Of a DNA stretch of 64,000 nucleotides, positions 62,207 to 64,000 are shown piece after piece. The notes under the pieces are model-generated. The model was not told the origin of the DNA. It saw only the letters and a list, made by a program, of their open reading frames with translations, and did no database searches. Within the stretch, counting starts at the first letter, position 1, and each line of letters begins with the position of its first letter. Origin of the DNA: Blautia sp. AF19-10LB (lineage in GTDB: Bacteria; Bacillota; Clostridia; Lachnospirales; Lachnospiraceae); NCBI RefSeq assembly GCF_003461245.1, contig NZ_QTWS01000024.1:1576-65575 (forward strand). Reading direction: 5' to 3'. The position numbers and the translations under genes were made by a program.

Positions 62207-62653
62207 TTACTCTTTCAGAATCGAAAGACTTCCTTCACGCAAAACACCTTCCGAAACCTGCGGTTGCCAGAAAGAATTATCAAATACAATTTTGGAGCAA
62301 TTACATCCGGTGTTTCCGAGAATATGCTCCAAATCAATATTGCTTGCACCATAGACCAACCGTCCTAACTTCACCCAAACCATTGCGCCACTGCACATAA
62401 AACATGGTTCGCAGCTGGAATAAAGAGTATATTCATGCAGATCAGTAATTCCAGTCTGTGCACAAAACTCTCGGATCAGTCCTGCTTCTCCATGAAATGT
62501 TGGATCGTGTTTTGTATAAATTTGATTCTCATTGCTAAATACAATTTCGTCATTCTTGACAAGCACAGCGCCGAACGGCTCGTTACCATGTTGAACTGCC
62601 AATTTTGACAGTTCAATAGCCTTTTTCATAAACATTTCATCTTGCATTTTCAT
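62207..62653 (-). CDS. nucleoside/guanine deaminase-like protein
   Basis: A 148-residue zinc deaminase of the CDA/TadA fold. ATG 62653 follows AGAGG; the longer frame reaches 62707. The zinc site is 'FHGEAGLI' (H-x-E) and 'SSCEPCFMCSGAM' (P-C-x-x-C). The overall shape, with 'NEPFGAVLVKNDEIV' and C-terminal 'FWQPQVSEGVL', fits nucleoside or guanine deaminases better than tRNA-specific TadA. Own promoter at 62713-62741. Confidence 0.88.
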   Translation of the reverse strand: MKMQDEMFMKKAIELSKLAVQHGNEPFGAVLVKNDEIVFSNENQIYTKHDPTFHGEAGLIREFCAQTGITDLHEYTLYSSCEPCFMCSGAMVWVKLGRLVYGASNIDLEHILGNTGCNCSKIVFDNSFWQPQVSEGVLREGSLSILKE

Positions 62654-62712
62654 TTGATATACCTCTTTTCTGTATGCGGTAATCCCTGTTACCATTGTTC
62701 TTAGCAAACTCT

Positions 62713-62741
62713 AGTATACAGGTAAATCCACGTTGCTACAA
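62713..62741 (-). promoter_or_regulatory. promoter of the deaminase gene
   Basis: On the minus strand, TTGTAG (62741-62736), 17 bp, TATACT (62718-62713). Confidence 0.6.
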
Positions 62742-62789
62742 ATGTGGGGTCACTTCACATTATCTAAAACATATTGCGATAAGTCAAAA

Positions 62790-62819
62790 TTACAATTTTC
62801 ACACTTTAATTGATATAAT
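62790..62819 (+). promoter_or_regulatory. promoter of the secreted-protein gene
   Basis: TTACAA (62790-62795), 18 bp, TATAAT (62814-62819), 33 bases before the start codon. Confidence 0.55.
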
Positions 62820-62851
62820 ATTCAACAACTAAACAAGGAGGCCATTTAACC

Positions 62852-63559
62852 ATGAATAATGTAAAAATTCTATGTATCGCAGGCAGTATCGTACTCGGTA
62901 GTATATTGCTATCCGGACAAGCTTTTGGCAAAGCCCCCTCAGATCTAATCACCCTTTCCGCCCCTAAGGAGCCTGAGGGGCAACATGTATCTTATGATAT
63001 AGATGGTTCCGGCTCTTATTATGACAGTGAGTCAGATACAACTTACTATTTTGTCAAGGGGATTGTCACTTCTTATTCTAATCATACCAAAACCTTTTCA
63101 CTGACTTCCGACGTCGGTGAAACTTATGAGTTACCGGCAGATACGGATATTAATATAACCGACTATCTCAACACAGAAGCACATATATGGTACTCAGAAG
63201 ACTCTCAAAAATACTTAAAATTACTTGCGTTCTCTCCTCAAATTTTTTGGGAACATATTAATGAGCTGGAATCAGATGAACAAATTCCGGATGGTGCCAC
63301 AGAAATTGATGGGACTCTTTCAAAATATATCTCTTTCTGGTTAACAGAAGATAAAATAGATGTTACTCTCTTATTTGTTGAGGACAACGATGGAAACACT
63401 CATATATATGCAGAGGATAACACATGCAATAATTGTAATAGTTCTGTTTTTGGCAAAACAATCGGCGACTATATCAAGTTATATGAAGATATGCATTTAA
63501 ATTCTCAAGTATATGATGATTTTAATGTTGCATATCTTATATCAGAAGCATCATCTTGA
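62852..63559 (+). CDS. secreted hypothetical protein
   Basis: A 235-residue protein with a Sec signal peptide (residues 1-26, hydrophobic core 'ILCIAGSIVLGSILLSG', likely cut after Ala or Gly near 'AFGKA'). No lipobox Cys is at the cleavage site. The mature part is acidic, rich in Asp, Tyr and Ser, and has beta-type spacing; a 'CNNC' pair sits near residue 190. The ribosome site is AAGGAGG. No family is recognised and the neighbours are unrelated. A terminator follows at 63621. Confidence 0.7.
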   Translation: MNNVKILCIAGSIVLGSILLSGQAFGKAPSDLITLSAPKEPEGQHVSYDIDGSGSYYDSESDTTYYFVKGIVTSYSNHTKTFSLTSDVGETYELPADTDINITDYLNTEAHIWYSEDSQKYLKLLAFSPQIFWEHINELESDEQIPDGATEIDGTLSKYISFWLTEDKIDVTLLFVEDNDGNTHIYAEDNTCNNCNSSVFGKTIGDYIKLYEDMHLNSQVYDDFNVAYLISEASS

Positions 63560-63620
63560 CTTACCCAAATGTCTGGTTGAGAACCTGATGTTTTTTACAT
63601 CAAACATATCATATATTTTA

Positions 63621-63660
63621 AATGCCGCAGCCAATATTTTCAAAGGTTGCGGCATTTTTG
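63621..63660 (+). terminator. Rho-independent terminator
   Basis: A 12-bp stem AATGCCGCAGCC/GGTTGCGGCATT (63621-63632 with 63645-63656, one G-T type pair), a 12-nt loop and a T-run follow the secreted-protein gene by 61 bases. Confidence 0.85.
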
Positions 63661-63764
63661 ACTTAATTTTTCTTTCAAACATGTTGCTTCTTCTTTTGAC
63701 TGCTGCAAATATGTTTATGTCACAAATTCAAGCAATATTCAGCACTTACTATTTATGTAAAAAA

Positions 63765-63989
63765 TCATTTCAGAAATTGATATATTTTTTTCTTTTCTCT
63801 GTTTACATATTGACGGCTAAAGTGTAAGAAAGATGCGATTTCACTATCTGACCACCCTAAAATCAAGTATTTTAAAATAGTCCTTTGGTTTGAAGTCATT
63901 TTTAAGGTTATATTTTTCAGATCAAATGCTAATTCCACAGATGAATAATCCGCTCTATAGCTTTCTTGTAAATCACCTTCATTATCCAT
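63765..63989 (-). CDS. sigma-factor-like region 4 protein, possibly partial
   Basis: A 74-residue reading frame at the right edge. Its C-terminal part, 'NQRTILKYLILGWSDSEIAS' followed by 'SRQYVNREKKKIYQF', is a sigma-70 region 4 helix-turn-helix. The frame stays open to the end of the window upstream of ATG 63989, and no ribosome site is visible before that ATG, so this is probably the 3' end of a longer sigma-factor-like gene starting outside the window. Confidence 0.6.
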   Translation of the reverse strand: MDNEGDLQESYRADYSSVELAFDLKNITLKMTSNQRTILKYLILGWSDSEIASFLHFSRQYVNREKKKIYQFLK

Positions 63990-64000
63990 ATATGCACATT

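Noticed and set aside
63513..63827. 104-residue hydrophobic plus-strand frame
   Set aside because: It overlaps the end of the secreted-protein gene and runs through its terminator hairpin; no ribosome site.

Overview
The window reads as a chromosomal segment of a gut-type Firmicute, most likely family Lachnospiraceae (Blautia/Dorea-like). The basis is gene order and family type: mutS-mutL-miaA followed by a methionine gamma-lyase-like gene, rplU-prp-rpmA-obgE with an N-terminally extended L27, a fused nadD-yqeK, ylmE-sepF-ylmH next to lspA and rluA, and sigma-A-like promoters with 17-bp spacers. Genus is an inference that only a database search could settle. I see no tRNA, rRNA or CRISPR array.

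Layout. (1) 1-10,500: AT-rich accessory DNA that looks like the right part of a decayed integrative element. It holds small unknown genes, a PcfK/AcrIIA9-family gene, two tandem PcfJ paralogues, a protein made of nine Cys-Cys helix-turn-helix-like repeats, an excisionase-like gene and a Tn916-type integrase broken by a frameshift. The integrase abuts mutS, whose native start seems to have been replaced by element sequence. (2) 10,500-20,550 (+): mutS, mutL, miaA, a methionine gamma-lyase-like gene and two flavoproteins, ending in a terminator. (3) 20,600-30,320 (+): radC and a cell-shape/division cluster (mreB-like, mreC, mreD, PBP2, minD, minE, rodA, a D,D-carboxypeptidase). (4) 30,320-36,060 (+): a patchwork with a MATE transporter remnant, a nuclease-helicase-like gene, a collapsed response-regulator/permease locus with intact operator and promoter, an MBOAT/SGNH O-acetylation pair, and a small P-loop protein. 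(5) 36,060-37,980 (+): mgtE behind a ~310-nt structured leader that ends in a terminator. (6) 38,000-52,700 (-): two tyrosine recombinases (one lacking catalytic residues), nagA, dtd, a Nudix gene, a sensory [FeFe]-hydrogenase-like protein with a SpoIIE phosphatase, a nucleotide-kinase-like gene, and an envelope/division run (rluA-type, lspA, aroB, ylmH, sepF, yggS, hlyD-like). (7) 52,760-53,560 (+): lexA behind two SOS-box-like sites. (8) 53,560-62,700 (-): rsfS, nadD-yqeK, yhbY, obgE, rpmA, prp, rplU, then an RNase E/G gene, two radical-SAM-associated genes and a deaminase. (9) 62,780-64,000: a small secreted protein and the 3' end of a sigma-factor-like gene.

Functionally the core covers mismatch repair and SOS control, elongasome and Min/SepF division machinery, and ribosome assembly (L21, Prp-processed L27, Obg, YhbY, RsfS). 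The most unusual candidates are the nine-repeat Cys-Cys protein, the PcfK/double-PcfJ module, the SD-hairpin-AUG arrangement before the excisionase, the H2-sensor/phosphatase pair, the mgtE leader, and the mutS 5' junction.
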